Below, piece after piece: positions 10,269 through 21,442 of a stretch of DNA of 64,000 nucleotides. The number at the start of each line of letters is the position of its first letter. Position 1 is the first letter of the stretch. The position numbers were made by a program, and so were the translations under genes. The notes beneath the pieces are model-generated. The model searched no databases. It had not been told where the DNA came from and was given only the letters and a program-made list of their open reading frames with translations. Source of the DNA: Rhodoferax sp. (GTDB taxonomy: Bacteria > Pseudomonadota > Gammaproteobacteria > Burkholderiales > Burkholderiaceae_C); NCBI RefSeq assembly GCF_028689295.1, contig NZ_JAQTWL010000012.1, positions 33,870 to 97,869 of the forward strand, read 5' to 3'.

Positions 10269-11033
10269 TCAAGCCCTCGCGGGTTCAAATTTGACGATCA
10301 CCAGCGACAGGTTGTCGCCACTGCCGTGCGCCCGGACCCTGGCCTTTTCAATCAGGAATTCCGTGGCTTCACGGGGAGCCAGCGCGGCCACCACATTGCC
10401 CAGTTCTTCATCGGTGAAATAGTGCCAGACACCGTCGCTGCATGCCATCAAGGTATCGCCTGCAGACATCTGGGGAATGTCATGAAGTGTCATGGTCAGG
10501 TCACTGGCGGTACCCAGACAGCCCATCAAAATATTTGATTTGGGATGGCTTTTGGCCTGTTCTTCTGTGATTTCACCGTAATCCACCAGCATTTGAACGT
10601 AGGAGTGATCGAGCGTGCGCTTGATTAACTTGTTGCCCTGGAAATAGTAGATGCGGGAATCGCCGGCATGAATCCAATGGCAGTCCCCCCCAGGGTTCAA
10701 CAAAAAGGCGGCGATGGTGCTGTGGGGCTCCTCTTCAGCCGAAATGGCGATCAGCTTGATCACCGTATGGGCTTCGTTGAGCAATTGTTTCAGGATGGCT
10801 TGCGGGGCATCTGTGGCCGGGTCATAGCGCTCAAAGAGTTGACGCGCCGTCAGCATGACCTGGTCTGACGCCTTGCGTCCGCCACTGCGTCCACCCATGC
10901 CATCAGCCAAAACCGCCAGCAAACAGCCTTTGATTCTGGGGTGGCTGAGCAAGACCACCTGATCCTGCTGGTAGTCTCGATCGCCTTTGTGGATGCCGGT
11001 CGAGGCGGTGAGTCGATAAGCGGGAGGGGTCAT
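10269..11033 (-). CDS. PP2C-family serine/threonine protein phosphatase
   Basis: This is a metal-dependent PPM/PP2C phosphatase of the short bacterial Stp1 type (254 residues). Metal-binding and catalytic motifs are visible in order: GIHKGDRDYQQDQ near the N-terminus, LADGMGG, IHAGDSRIYY, and CSDGVWHYF. There is no transmembrane segment, so it is predicted to be cytoplasmic. The ATG at 11033 was chosen because the open frame upstream runs into bamD and shows no family similarity. It begins 4 nt after the bamD stop and is probably translationally linked to it. No partner kinase is encoded in the window. Confidence 0.85.
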   Translation of the reverse strand: MTPPAYRLTASTGIHKGDRDYQQDQVVLLSHPRIKGCLLAVLADGMGGRSGGRKASDQVMLTARQLFERYDPATDAPQAILKQLLNEAHTVIKLIAISAEEEPHSTIAAFLLNPGGDCHWIHAGDSRIYYFQGNKLIKRTLDHSYVQMLVDYGEITEEQAKSHPKSNILMGCLGTASDLTMTLHDIPQMSAGDTLMACSDGVWHYFTDEELGNVVAALAPREATEFLIEKARVRAHGSGDNLSLVIVKFEPARA

Positions 11034-11037
11034 GCAG

Positions 11038-11844
11038 CTACCATATCTTCCACCAGGGGTCGTTCTTCGACTTGAGGCCCTGCACCAGATAGGGGGTCTG
11101 CGGGTAATTCTTTTCCAGCACGCGTTGCGTGTCATCGCGCAAGGCGGTCATGCCCAAGGCGTCGTAAGACTTGACCATGATGAATAGGGCTTCTTCCAGA
11201 GCAGGAACGCCCTGGTAGTCAACAATGGCGGTCTGGGCCCGATTGATCGCCGCCAGATAAGCGCCACGCTGATAGTAGTAGCGTGCCACATACACCTCGG
11301 ATTGCGCCAGCGAGTTCACGATGTAATTCATGCGCTGGCTGGCCTCTGCGGCGTAGCGCGAGTCGGGGAAGCGGCTGGTCAGTTCCTTGAACGATTCGAA
11401 GGAATCCTTGGCGGCTTTTTGATCGCGTTCTGCCAGATCCTGGCGGGTCAAGCCTGAAAAAAGTCCGAGATCGTCGTTGAAATTGACGATGCCCTTGAGG
11501 TACAGGGCGTAGTCGAGGGCCGGGCTCGAAGGATGCAATTTGATGAAGCGGTCGAGTGTTGCGATCGCCAGCACAGGCTCACCGGCTTTGTAGTGGGCAT
11601 AGGCCTTGTCGAGTTGCGCTTGTTGTGCCAGAGGCGTTCCGGCTGCGCGTCCTTCGAGCTTTTCCAGCAGCGGGATGGCCTTGTCATAAGCGCCACTGCT
11701 CATTTCGTCCTTGGCCTCGGCGTATATTTTGTTGGGGCTCCACTCGGCCGTTGGGTCGGTCGTGGTGGTGGAGCAAGCGCTCAGCAAGACAAAGCTGCCA
11801 GCCAACATCCGGACACAAACGGCAGATAATTTGGCATGAGACAT
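11038..11844 (-). CDS. bamD: Outer membrane protein assembly factor BamD
   Basis: This is a lipoprotein subunit of the BAM complex that inserts beta-barrel proteins into the outer membrane. It has 268 residues. A lipoprotein signal peptide ends in the lipobox LLSAC followed by STTTT, so the mature N-terminus is a lipidated Cys at about 24. The rest is a series of TPR-like helical repeats (SSGAYDKAIPLLEKL, KAGEPVLAIATLDRFI, ALYLKGIVNFN, YYYQRGAYLAAINRAQTAI) typical of BamD/ComL. The gene is divergent from rluD with only 14 nt between start codons and is followed by the PP2C gene. Confidence 0.94.
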   Translation of the reverse strand: MSHAKLSAVCVRMLAGSFVLLSACSTTTTDPTAEWSPNKIYAEAKDEMSSGAYDKAIPLLEKLEGRAAGTPLAQQAQLDKAYAHYKAGEPVLAIATLDRFIKLHPSSPALDYALYLKGIVNFNDDLGLFSGLTRQDLAERDQKAAKDSFESFKELTSRFPDSRYAAEASQRMNYIVNSLAQSEVYVARYYYQRGAYLAAINRAQTAIVDYQGVPALEEALFIMVKSYDALGMTALRDDTQRVLEKNYPQTPYLVQGLKSKNDPWWKIW

Positions 11845-11858
11845 AGCGAAAGACTTTC

Positions 11859-12875
11859 TTGAAAAAAACAGAGTTGATTATATCGGGCACCCTCACCCTG
11901 GACGAGCTGGAAGGGAGCGTACAGGTCGAGCCGGAAATGGAGCAACGCCCGCTTGTTTTTAATGCTGCCCACCATGGTATGCGATTGGACCGGGCGTTGG
12001 TTGATATGGTGCCGGAATTTTCCCGCAGTTATTTGCAGCAATTGATCGATTTGGGTCGCGTCTGGCTCAACGGTCGGGTGCTGGTCAAGGCCTCCCATAG
12101 GGTCCGGGCCGCAGATACGGGGTTGATCGAGCTGAGGCCAACGCCGCAAAGCCAGGCGTTCAAGGCCGAAGCCATGGCGCTCGACGTGGTCTATGTCGAT
12201 GCGCATTTGCTGGTCATCAACAAGCCCGCCGGTCTGGTGGTCCATCCCGCCCCCGGCAACTGGGCGGGCACCTTGATGAACGGGCTTCTCGCTTATGACG
12301 CCAAAGCTTTCGATTTGCCGCGTGCCGGCATCGTCCATCGCCTTGACAAGGACACCAGCGGCCTGATGGTGGTGGCGCGCACCCGTAGCGTGATGGATGC
12401 GCTGGTGCGCGCCATTGCCGCGCGTGAGGTAAAACGCCAGTACCTGGCGATTGGGCAGGGGCACTGGTCGGGTGCCCTCCGGTGCGTGGTCGATGTGGCC
12501 ATTGGCCGCGATCCGGTCAATCGGCTGCGCATGGCCGCTGTCGATCTGTCACTGCATCCGGGAAAAGCAGCCAGGACCGACTTTGACCTGCTCGCCAATG
12601 CAGACCGCGCCTGTCTGGTGCAATGCACCCTGCACACCGGCAGAACCCACCAGATCAGGGTCCACATGGCCAAACTGGCGCACCCGCTGGCTGGCGATGC
12701 GCTTTATGGCGGATCGATGGCGCTTGGCATTCAAAGGCAGGCGTTGCACGCCTATCGGCTTGCTTTCGTGCACCCGGTCACCGGGCTAGCGATGGACTTT
12801 TCTGCCGTTCTGCCCGATGATTTTTCACAGGCGCTCAACCCTTTGGGGCTCAAGTACAATCGAGAGATACTTTAA
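11859..12875 (+). CDS. rluD: 23S rRNA pseudouridine(1911/1915/1917) synthase RluD
   Basis: RluD isomerises three uridines in helix 69 of 23S rRNA. With the TTG start the product has 338 residues. An S4 RNA-binding domain occupies about 38-95 (MRLDRALVDMVPEFSRSYLQ). The catalytic domain carries HRLDKDTSGLM with the catalytic Asp at D163, and GRTHQIRVHM near the C-terminus. The start is uncertain: TTG at 11859 abuts the bamD start, whereas ATG at 11937 (MEQRPLVFN) would leave room for divergent promoters and still keep the S4 domain. Paralogues RluA and RluC are less likely given the sequence between the S4 and catalytic domains. Confidence 0.9.
   Translation: MKKTELIISGTLTLDELEGSVQVEPEMEQRPLVFNAAHHGMRLDRALVDMVPEFSRSYLQQLIDLGRVWLNGRVLVKASHRVRAADTGLIELRPTPQSQAFKAEAMALDVVYVDAHLLVINKPAGLVVHPAPGNWAGTLMNGLLAYDAKAFDLPRAGIVHRLDKDTSGLMVVARTRSVMDALVRAIAAREVKRQYLAIGQGHWSGALRCVVDVAIGRDPVNRLRMAAVDLSLHPGKAARTDFDLLANADRACLVQCTLHTGRTHQIRVHMAKLAHPLAGDALYGGSMALGIQRQALHAYRLAFVHPVTGLAMDFSAVLPDDFSQALNPLGLKYNREIL
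11877..11882 (-). promoter_or_regulatory. Likely bamD promoter -10 element
   Basis: On the minus strand this hexamer reads TATAAT, a perfect sigma70 -10, 32 nt upstream of the bamD start, with AAGAAAG as a possible ribosome binding site in between. It lies inside the annotated 5' end of rluD. No good -35 is seen. Confidence 0.4.
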
Positions 12876-12990
12876 TTTGTTGTTCCACTGAGCAACTGAT
12901 GCGTCGCCGAACACTTGTTTGGTTTGCCACGCCCCTTCCATTCTTTGTTTTGATGTCTGTATCGGCATCCCTTTTCACTATCGCGACACC

Positions 12991-13626
12991 ATGAAAACTT
13001 TGGATGCCAAGTGCATTCTTGAAGCGGCGTTGATGTGCGCCCAACAGCCGATGTCGATGCATGACATACTGTTGCTTTTCGGGCAACAGCAGAGCGCGGC
13101 CGACATCCGTCTTTTGTTGAACGCACTGCAGCAGGACTGGTTGCAGCGGGGGGTGGAATTGGTGCAGCTGGCGAGCGGCTGGCGCTTCCAGAGTTGTGCA
13201 GAAATGCGGCCTTACCTGGATCGCCTGTATCCGGAGAAGCCGCCGCGCTACGCACGTGCCACGCTGGAGACCCTGGCCATCATTGCCTACCGTCAGCCTG
13301 TCACCAGGGGTGATATCGAGGACATTCGCGGCGTTACCGTAAATTCGCTGACGATCAAGCAACTCGAAGACCGGGGCTGGATCGAGACGATCGGGCATCG
13401 AGATACGGTCGGGCGGCCAGCGCTGTTGGCCACCACACGGCAATTTCTGGACGATTTGGGACTGGCTTCGCTGGACCAACTGCCTTTGCTGTGCGACTCG
13501 GTTTCCGCCATGGATGGCCTAGACCTGGCACTGGCTTCGAACCCTGAGTTGAACTGGTCTGAAACTGCGGTTTCTGTTGAGGTCGAAGTAGCGGTGACGA
13601 ACGTGGAATCAAAGGAATCAACATGA
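12991..13626 (+). CDS. scpB: SMC-Scp complex subunit ScpB
   Basis: ScpB binds the kleisin ScpA and acts with the SMC ATPase in chromosome condensation and segregation. It has 211 residues with paired winged-helix domains. Family motifs are [25 protein letters not shown] (given here in pieces: [23 protein letters not shown]) and GRPALLATT. The start at 12991 gives [15 protein letters not shown], the usual beginning; the frame continues upstream without similarity. The last codons overlap rluB in an ATGA, and scpB-rluB is a common pair. scpA is not in the window. Confidence 0.9.
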   Translation: MKTLDAKCILEAALMCAQQPMSMHDILLLFGQQQSAADIRLLLNALQQDWLQRGVELVQLASGWRFQSCAEMRPYLDRLYPEKPPRYARATLETLAIIAYRQPVTRGDIEDIRGVTVNSLTIKQLEDRGWIETIGHRDTVGRPALLATTRQFLDDLGLASLDQLPLLCDSVSAMDGLDLALASNPELNWSETAVSVEVEVAVTNVESKEST

Positions 13627-14780
13627 AACATGAACAAACCGGTCGCCAGGAGTCCCTTGCAATCCGGTTCGAAGACGTTGTCTCGGGTCAGTTTGATGCA
13701 GAAGACACGCAGGTCACAGCCCCGCTCAAGAGGGTGCTGACGCCGCAGCCAGAGTCGCCCAAACTGCATAAGGTATTGGCGCAGGCCGGCATGGGGTCGC
13801 GACTGGAGATGGAGCAATTGATCATGGAGGGGCGCATCACCGTCAACAACGAGCCTGCGCATATCGGGCAGCGCGTTCAGTTCGGTGACCACGTCAAAGT
13901 CAACGGCAAACCGATCCGCTTCAGGATCGAGCCGCCGCCAGCCCGGGTCATTGCCTATCACAAGCCTGCTGGTGAGGTGGTGTCCAACGACGATCCGCAA
14001 AACCGTCCCACCGTTTTTCGCAAGTTGCCCAAGCTGTTCCAAGGCAAGTGGCAGGCCGTGGGTCGGCTGGATCTGAACACCGAGGGCCTGCTGCTGTTCA
14101 CCAGTTCCGGTGAATTGGCCAACAACCTGATGCATCCGCGCTTTGGCCTGGAGCGAGAGTACGCGGTGCGGGTGCTGGGTGCCTTGAGTCCGGAAGAAAA
14201 ACAGCGCTTGCTCGAAGGCGTCAAGCTTGATGATGGCCTGGCTAGTTTCGGCTCCATCGAACCCGGTGGCGGCGAGGGCGCCAACTGTTGGTACCGGGTC
14301 ACCATTTCCGAGGGCCGCAACCGGGAAGTGCGGCGCATGTTTGAAGCCGTTGGCCATGCTGTGAGCCGTTTGATCCGGATCCGCTACGGCGCCATGGTGT
14401 TGCCGCGCGGCCTCAAGCGCGGTGCCTGGATGGAACTCGACGCGGCCGACATCAACGCACTGACGCAAAAAGCCAGGAATTCTGCCGCGACCGCCAGCGC
14501 AGATGCCGGGGCGCCTTCGCCCGACGAAGGTGCGACCCTTGCACAGCCACCACGTTTGCCTTTGCGCGGTCCTCGCCCGGCGGGGCGCAACCAGGGTGGG
14601 CGCAACAACAAGCCCGCCAACAATGCCAATGCGGCGGCAAAGTCCCAGCCGGATCCGCTAAAAACCAATTTCGGCTATATCGGCGCCGACAGTTACAACC
14701 GGCAACGACAGGAGCAGGGCAGCAAGCGTGGCGCGGGTTCTGGATCGTCCGGCGCCAGACGCATCGGCAGAAGCCGTTGA
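13623..14780 (+). CDS. rluB: 23S rRNA pseudouridine(2605) synthase RluB
   Basis: This RsuA/RluB family enzyme makes pseudouridine 2605 in the peptidyl-transferase region of 23S rRNA. It has 385 residues. An S4 domain lies at about 45-95 ([20 protein letters not shown]), followed by the catalytic domain with [14 protein letters not shown] (catalytic D150) and [11 protein letters not shown]. The C-terminal 110 residues are low-complexity, rich in Ala, Pro, Arg, Gly and Asn, a basic tail common in betaproteobacterial RluB. A 45-residue extension precedes the S4 domain. Translation is probably coupled to scpB through the ATGA overlap. Confidence 0.9.
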   Translation: MKHEQTGRQESLAIRFEDVVSGQFDAEDTQVTAPLKRVLTPQPESPKLHKVLAQAGMGSRLEMEQLIMEGRITVNNEPAHIGQRVQFGDHVKVNGKPIRFRIEPPPARVIAYHKPAGEVVSNDDPQNRPTVFRKLPKLFQGKWQAVGRLDLNTEGLLLFTSSGELANNLMHPRFGLEREYAVRVLGALSPEEKQRLLEGVKLDDGLASFGSIEPGGGEGANCWYRVTISEGRNREVRRMFEAVGHAVSRLIRIRYGAMVLPRGLKRGAWMELDAADINALTQKARNSAATASADAGAPSPDEGATLAQPPRLPLRGPRPAGRNQGGRNNKPANNANAAAKSQPDPLKTNFGYIGADSYNRQRQEQGSKRGAGSGSSGARRIGRSR

Positions 14781-14881
14781 ACTGGGGGCTTGGCCTCGTC
14801 GGCGGGGCAATGCCAAGCAGATCAGGTTAACATCCAAGGTTTTGACAAACGCGTCAAAATCCACATTTATAAGGAAAAATC

Positions 14882-15307
14882 ATGACCATTGAACGTACCC
14901 TTTCCATCATCAAACCCGATGCCGTCGCCAAAAACGTGATCGGCCAGATTTACGCGCGATTCGAGGCTGCGGGGCTGAAAATCGTGGCCGCCAAAATGGC
15001 CCATCTGTCGCGCCGCGAGGCCGAGGCTTTTTATGCCGTGCACAAGGCGCGTCCCTTTTTCAAGGATCTGGTGGACTTTATGATTTCCGGTCCGGTCATG
15101 ATCCAGGTGCTCGAAGGCAAGAACGCCGTTCTGAAAAACCGCGAACTCATGGGCGCCACCGATCCCAAAAAGGCTGACCCAGGCACCATTCGTGCCGATT
15201 TTGCCGACAGCATCGATGCCAACGCGGTGCATGGCTCCGACGCGGCTGAAACCGCTGCCGTGGAAATGGCGTTTTTCTTCCCCGGTATGAACATTTACGC
15301 GCGCTGA
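14882..15307 (+). CDS. ndk: Nucleoside diphosphate kinase
   Basis: Ndk transfers the gamma-phosphate between nucleoside tri- and diphosphates through a phosphohistidine. It has 141 residues, the standard length. [12 protein letters not shown] opens the protein and the active-site histidine is in NAVHGSD (H117). A ribosome binding site AAGGA precedes the ATG. It starts the gene run ndk-rlmN-pilW-rodZ-ispG-hisS, conserved in Burkholderiales and Pseudomonas. Confidence 0.96.
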   Translation: MTIERTLSIIKPDAVAKNVIGQIYARFEAAGLKIVAAKMAHLSRREAEAFYAVHKARPFFKDLVDFMISGPVMIQVLEGKNAVLKNRELMGATDPKKADPGTIRADFADSIDANAVHGSDAAETAAVEMAFFFPGMNIYAR

Positions 15308-15315
15308 TATCCAAC

Positions 15316-16464
15316 ATGACGGTTAACCTGCTCGATCTCGATCTTGAAGGCCTGACCGTCTTTTGCGAGCGGTTGGGTGAAAAGCGCTTTCGCGCCGTGC
15401 AACTGTTTCGCTGGATTCACCAGAAGGGCGCGCGTCAATTCGACGACATGACCGACTTGGCAAAATCCCTGCGGGAGAAGCTCAAGACCTGCGCCAAAGT
15501 TGAGCCGCTTGCGGCCGTCTCGCAGCATATTTCATCGGACGGCACCATTAAATGGCTGTTCGACGTGGGTGGCGGCAACGCCATTGAGACGGTTTTCATT
15601 CCCGAGGAAGATCGTGGCACCTTGTGCATTTCTTCCCAGGCTGGATGCGCCGTCGGTTGCCGGTTTTGCTCAACCGGGCACCAGGGCTTCAGCCGCAACC
15701 TCACCACCGGTGAAATTGTGGCTCAGCTCTGGTTTGCCGAGCATTTTTTGCGTCAACGCCTGCAGCGCGATGAGCGCGTCATCTCCAATGTGGTGATGAT
15801 GGGCATGGGCGAGCCGTTGCAGAATTACGGCGAACTGGTGCCTGCCTTGCGCGTGATGCTTGATGACCATGGCTATGGCCTCTCCAGGCGCCGGGTGACG
15901 GTGTCAACCTCGGGTATTGTGCCCATGATCGACCGTTTGGCGCAAGACTGCCCGGTGGCGCTGGCAGTGTCCCTGCACGCGCCCAATGATGCGCTGCGCG
16001 ACACCTTGGTGCCGCTGAACCTGAAGTACCCCTTGGCGCAACTGGTTGCGGCTTGCCATCGCTATCTGGCTTTCGCGCCGCGCGATTTCATTACCTTTGA
16101 ATACTGCATGCTCGAGGGTGTCAATGACACCGACGCCTGCGCCCGTCAATTGGTTGAGCGGATCAAGGCCCATCCGGGGGCCTGGTGCAAATTCAACTTG
16201 ATCCCGTTTAATCCCTTTCCGGCCTCAGGCTTGCTGCGCTCCAAACCCGAGCGTGTGCAGGCCTTTGCCAGCATCCTCAATGATGCGGGCATCACCACCA
16301 CGATTCGCAAAACTCGCGGTGATGACATTGATGCGGCCTGCGGTCAGCTGGCCGGCGATGTCAAGGACCGCACCCGGGTGATGCTCCGGATGGAACGCAA
16401 CAGAACTTTGCGGCCTCATTCCCTGCAAGATTTGACCAAAACGGTCACAGGAGTATCAGCATGA
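15316..16464 (+). CDS. rlmN: Dual-specificity RNA methyltransferase RlmN
   Basis: This radical-SAM enzyme methylates C2 of A2503 in 23S rRNA and A37 in some tRNAs. It has 382 residues. The radical-SAM cluster motif CAVGCRFC has C111, C115 and C118. The methyl-carrying cysteine that resolves the product adduct is near the C-terminus in [11 protein letters not shown] (C342). [11 protein letters not shown] and [11 protein letters not shown] are further family motifs. It starts 8 nt after the ndk stop, and its stop overlaps the pilW start (ATGA). Confidence 0.95.
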   Translation: MTVNLLDLDLEGLTVFCERLGEKRFRAVQLFRWIHQKGARQFDDMTDLAKSLREKLKTCAKVEPLAAVSQHISSDGTIKWLFDVGGGNAIETVFIPEEDRGTLCISSQAGCAVGCRFCSTGHQGFSRNLTTGEIVAQLWFAEHFLRQRLQRDERVISNVVMMGMGEPLQNYGELVPALRVMLDDHGYGLSRRRVTVSTSGIVPMIDRLAQDCPVALAVSLHAPNDALRDTLVPLNLKYPLAQLVAACHRYLAFAPRDFITFEYCMLEGVNDTDACARQLVERIKAHPGAWCKFNLIPFNPFPASGLLRSKPERVQAFASILNDAGITTTIRKTRGDDIDAACGQLAGDVKDRTRVMLRMERNRTLRPHSLQDLTKTVTGVSA

Positions 16465-17288
16465 ACCGGATGATGATTGTCTTTCAGCGCTGCTGCTGGT
16501 TGCCATGTCTGTTCATGGCCCTTATGGGTGGCGCCATGTTGACGGGCTGCGCCAGTATTTCTGACTCGGGCGCTTCCAGTCGCAAAGATCTTGTGACGGA
16601 TTCAGACGAATCCAGCGACCGGAAAAGGGCGCGCATCCGGGTGGAACTGGCGATGGGCTACCTCGAGCAAGGCAAAACTGCCATTGCGCTCGACGAAGTC
16701 AAACTGGCGCTGGCCGCCGATCCCAATTTTGCAGATGCCTACAACTTGCGCGGGTTGATTTACATGCGTCTCAATGAATTTCCTCTGGCGCAGGACAGCT
16801 TTATGAAAGCGCTCTCGATACGTTCCGGCGACGCTAATATTTTGCACAATCTGGGGTGGTTGCGGTGCCAGCAGGCGCGCTATCCGGAGGCCTTGGCTGA
16901 TTTTTCCAGGGCCTTGGCAGACCCGGCCTATGGCGAACGCTCCAAAACCTACATGGCCCAGGGGCTCTGCCAGATTAGGGCGGGGCAACGGCGTGAAGCC
17001 GAGCAAAGCCTGCTCAAATCGTTTGAGTTCGATGCGTCCAATCCCGTCACCGGATACAACCTGGCCAAACTGCTGTTCCAGAATGGCGAGTTTGCCAGAG
17101 CCCAGTTTTATATCCGCCGCCTCAATAACAGCGAATGGGCCAACGCCGAGTCGCTTTGGCTCGGCATCAAGGTAGAAAATCGGATAGTTGACCAGGTCGC
17201 GCTGCTGCAACTGGCCAACCAGTTGGAGAAGCGCTTTCCGCAGTCCAAGGAGGCGGCCGCATACCGCCGTGGTGCATTTGATGAGTGA
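16461..17288 (+). CDS. pilW: Type IV pilus biogenesis/stability lipoprotein PilW (PilF)
   Basis: This TPR lipoprotein is the pilotin that helps assemble the PilQ secretin of type IV pili. It has 275 residues. The lipoprotein signal ends in LTGC followed by AS. About six TPR motifs follow (for instance [60 protein letters not shown]). The rlmN-pilW-rodZ-ispG order is the same as in Pseudomonas and Burkholderia. The gene overlaps rlmN by 4 nt and the next gene by 8 nt. No other pilus genes are in the window. Confidence 0.88.
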   Translation: MNRMMIVFQRCCWLPCLFMALMGGAMLTGCASISDSGASSRKDLVTDSDESSDRKRARIRVELAMGYLEQGKTAIALDEVKLALAADPNFADAYNLRGLIYMRLNEFPLAQDSFMKALSIRSGDANILHNLGWLRCQQARYPEALADFSRALADPAYGERSKTYMAQGLCQIRAGQRREAEQSLLKSFEFDASNPVTGYNLAKLLFQNGEFARAQFYIRRLNNSEWANAESLWLGIKVENRIVDQVALLQLANQLEKRFPQSKEAAAYRRGAFDE

Positions 17289-18152
17289 GTCTTTCCAGAT
17301 TGGTCAACCGCAGCCTGCGGTCGAACCGGTGTTCGGCGGCGCTTCAGCCGGTGCTTTGTTGAAAGCTGCGCGCGAGGCGCAGGGCCTGCACATCGGTGCC
17401 TTGGCGGTCATGCTGAAAGTGCCCGTGCGCAAGCTTGAAGCCCTGGAGGCCGATCGCCTTGACGAACTATTGGACATGGTCTTCACACGTGCCCTGGCTG
17501 CCAGTGTCTGTCGGGCGCTCAAGATCGATCCGGCAGCCGTGCTGGCAGCCTTGCCGCAGTCCGAAAAGCCCGGCGTCAAGACGAGTGCAGCGAACCTGAA
17601 CACCCCATTCAAAACAGATCAGTTTGCCTTGGGGCAGCAACTCAAAAGCAGACTCACGAGCCCGCTGGTTCTCGGCGCGGGGCTGCTGGTGCTAGGGATC
17701 GTTGCGATTCTCTTTTGGCCCGATCTCCAGAGATTTGATGTTGTCTCCAAGGACGTGGCCAACCCTGAATTCCAGACCAGCCAGGTGACGACGTCGGTCA
17801 TGCATGAACCGACAGCAAGCGCTGTCGTGAAGGCGAGGCTTTCGGCGGTTTCCCAAAACCTGGCCTCGACGGGACAAGAGACAGTTCCAAGCGCTGCGGA
17901 TACCCCGGCTGCGGGTGCTGAAACCCTGACGCTGCAATCGCGCGGCAGCTCCTGGGTCGAGGTTACCGACGCCAAAGGCCTGCTGCTACTGCGTAAAACC
18001 CTGGCGCCCGGTGAGCAGATTCGACTTGCCGGTGCCCTGCCCTTGTCGGTGGTGTTGGGACGGGCCGACGAGGTAGAGGTGAGCGTGCGCGGTCAGCGTC
18101 TGGATGTGACTGCCAAGACCAGGGACAACGTCGCCAGATTCGAGGTGGAGTA

Positions 18153-18153
<1 letters not shown>
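17281..18153 (+). CDS. rodZ: RodZ-like helix-turn-helix membrane protein
   Basis: RodZ links the MreB cytoskeleton to the membrane in rod-shape determination. The product has 290 residues. A cytoplasmic HTH domain ([24 protein letters not shown], quoted in parts as [10 protein letters not shown] and [12 protein letters not shown]) is followed by a linker and one membrane segment at about 125-144 ([20 protein letters not shown]). The periplasmic C-terminal DUF4115 domain has [18 protein letters not shown] and [14 protein letters not shown]. The start at 17281 overlaps the end of pilW. The gene lies directly upstream of ispG, as in many proteobacteria. Confidence 0.85.
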
Positions 18154-19424
<1,271 letters not shown>

Positions 19425-19435
19425 TTTGACGTGTC

Positions 19436-20746
19436 ATGACTGAACCCACTCAATCCAAGATAGAAAAACTCACTGCCGTAAAGGGCATGAACGACGTGTT
19501 GCCGCCCGATTCGGCCGCCGTCGAGTGGCTCGAAGCCAAGGTGCGCGCCCTGATGGCGCGTTACGCCTACCGCAACATCCGAACACCCATCGTCGAACGC
19601 ACCCCTTTGTTCATCCGCGGGCTGGGTGAAGTGACCGACATTGTCGAAAAGGAAATGTACTGTTTCGAGGACCGCCTCAATGGCGACCCGCTGACGCTGC
19701 GCCCCGAGGCCACCGCCGGCGTGGTGCGCGCCGCGCTGGAACACAACCTGCTGTACGAAGGCGGCAAGCGCCTGTATTACATGGGGCCGATGTTTCGCCA
19801 TGAACGACCGCAAAAAGGCCGCTACCGCCAGTTTGACCAGATCGGCGCCGAGGCGCTGGGCTTTGCCGGGCCCGAGGTCGATGCCGAGCTGATTCTGATG
19901 GCGCAGGCCCTGTGGCAGGAAATCGGCCTCACCGATGTGCGTCTGGAACTCAACAGCCTGGGCCAGGCACAGGAACGGCTGGAGCACCGCAGGGCGCTCA
20001 TTGCCCACTTTGAACACCACGCCGAACAACTCGATGAAGACGCCAAACGTCGTCTTTACAGCAATCCGTTGCGTATCCTCGATAGCAAAAACCCGCATAT
20101 GCAGGCTCTGGTGGAAGCCGCGCCCAAGCTGCTCGACTTTTTGGGTGCTGAGTCGCTGGCGCATTTCAAGGCCCTGACCGATATTCTTGAGGCCAATGGT
20201 GTCGCCTACCGCGTCAACCCGCGGCTGGTGCGCGGCATGGACTATTACAACCTGACGGTGTTCGAGTTCGTCACCGACCGTCTGGGTGCGCAGGGCACGG
20301 TGTGTGCAGGTGGCCGTTACGACTATCTGTTCGAGCAGTTGGGCGGCAAACCGGCGCCCGCCGTAGGTTGGGCACTGGGCGTTGACCGTGTGTTGGCCCT
20401 GGCCAGGGGCGCGGGCCTGCCCGATCTGAGCCCAACGCTGGATGCCTACGCCGTGGTGACTGATGCCTCGGCCCTGCCTCTGGTTTTGTCAACCCTGCAG
20501 GCATTGCGCGCGGCAGGCATCAGTGTGCAGATGCATGCCGGCGCCGGCGCTGCCATGAGCAGCATGAAGAGCCAATTCAAGCGCGCCGATGCCAGTGGTG
20601 CACGTTTTGCGCTGATTTTCGGCCCCGATGAAATCCTGGCCCACCAAGTCACGGTCAAACCCCTGCGCGACGCCGACGCCAGCCAGCAAGTGCATTCGCT
20701 GGCCGATGTGGCCGACTGGGCCGCCACCCTACAATCAGCCGCTTAA
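19436..20746 (+). CDS. hisS: Histidine--tRNA ligase
   Basis: This is a class II aminoacyl-tRNA synthetase that charges tRNA-His. It has 436 residues. Class II motif 2 is seen as [19 protein letters not shown]. The histidine-specific motifs are [12 protein letters not shown] and [15 protein letters not shown]. The C-terminal anticodon-binding domain occupies about the last 100 residues. It sits 11 nt after ispG and 12 nt before the yfgM-like gene in the same order as in E. coli (ispG-hisS-yfgM-bamB-der). Confidence 0.96.
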   Translation: MTEPTQSKIEKLTAVKGMNDVLPPDSAAVEWLEAKVRALMARYAYRNIRTPIVERTPLFIRGLGEVTDIVEKEMYCFEDRLNGDPLTLRPEATAGVVRAALEHNLLYEGGKRLYYMGPMFRHERPQKGRYRQFDQIGAEALGFAGPEVDAELILMAQALWQEIGLTDVRLELNSLGQAQERLEHRRALIAHFEHHAEQLDEDAKRRLYSNPLRILDSKNPHMQALVEAAPKLLDFLGAESLAHFKALTDILEANGVAYRVNPRLVRGMDYYNLTVFEFVTDRLGAQGTVCAGGRYDYLFEQLGGKPAPAVGWALGVDRVLALARGAGLPDLSPTLDAYAVVTDASALPLVLSTLQALRAAGISVQMHAGAGAAMSSMKSQFKRADASGARFALIFGPDEILAHQVTVKPLRDADASQQVHSLADVADWAATLQSAA

Positions 20747-20758
20747 CCGGAACCCCCC

Positions 20759-21436
20759 ATGGCCAACCAATTAGACCTTGAAGAACAAGAACAACTTGAC
20801 CAGATCAAGCATTTCTGGAAGCAGTATGGCAACGCCATCACTTGGGCGCTCATTGTCGTTTTGGGCGCCTTTGCCAGCTGGAATTTTTACCATTATTGGC
20901 AGCGCAGCCAGGCCCAGCAGGCGGCCGCATTGTTCGATGAAATGGATCGTGCCGTGCAGGCGGCTGACGCAGCACGCATGGACCGTGTTTTCAGCGACAT
21001 GAAGGACAAATTTTCTTCCACCGCCTATGCGCAGCAAGCTGGCCTGCTGGTGGCCAGGCAGTACATCAATCTGGACAAGACCGATGCCGCCAAGTCGGCG
21101 CTTGTCTGGGTGGCAGAGAAATCTGCCGACCCCGGCTATCAGGCGTTGGCGCGCTTGCGCTTGGCTGCCATTGCCATGGAATCCAAGAAATTTGACGAAG
21201 CCTTGAGCCTGTTGAACAACGCTTATCCGGCCAGCTTCGAAGCGCTGGTGGCCGATCGGAAAGGGGATGTCTTCGTCTTGCAGGGTGACAAGGCCAAGGC
21301 GGTTGTCGAATACGACAAGGCTTACCGCCTCTTTGATTCGCGCGCCGAATACCGGCGTCTGGTCGAGGTCAAACTCAATGCGTTGGGCGTCGATGTCGGG
21401 CCTCAAGCCAAAGTGGCCTCTGCGGCCGGAAAGTAA
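20759..21436 (+). CDS. YfgM-like TPR membrane protein (SecYEG-associated)
   Basis: This is a 225-residue protein with one N-terminal membrane anchor at about 20-38 (NAITWALIVVLGAFASWNF) and a periplasmic TPR region. In E. coli, YfgM is an ancillary subunit of the Sec translocon working with the chaperone PpiD. The N-terminus (DLEEQEQLDQIKHFWKQYG) is the typical cytoplasmic stretch of the family. It lies between hisS and bamB, as yfgM does in E. coli, which supports the assignment more than sequence motifs alone. Confidence 0.85.
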   Translation: MANQLDLEEQEQLDQIKHFWKQYGNAITWALIVVLGAFASWNFYHYWQRSQAQQAAALFDEMDRAVQAADAARMDRVFSDMKDKFSSTAYAQQAGLLVARQYINLDKTDAAKSALVWVAEKSADPGYQALARLRLAAIAMESKKFDEALSLLNNAYPASFEALVADRKGDVFVLQGDKAKAVVEYDKAYRLFDSRAEYRRLVEVKLNALGVDVGPQAKVASAAGK

Positions 21437-21442
21437 TTCATC

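Noticed and set aside
12919..12990. N-terminal extension of scpB from an upstream GTG
   Set aside because: The extra 24 residues do not resemble the family, and ATG 12991 gives the usual start.
14794..14820. Terminator between rluB and ndk (CTTGGC...GCCAAG)
   Set aside because: Only six pairs around a long loop and no T-run.
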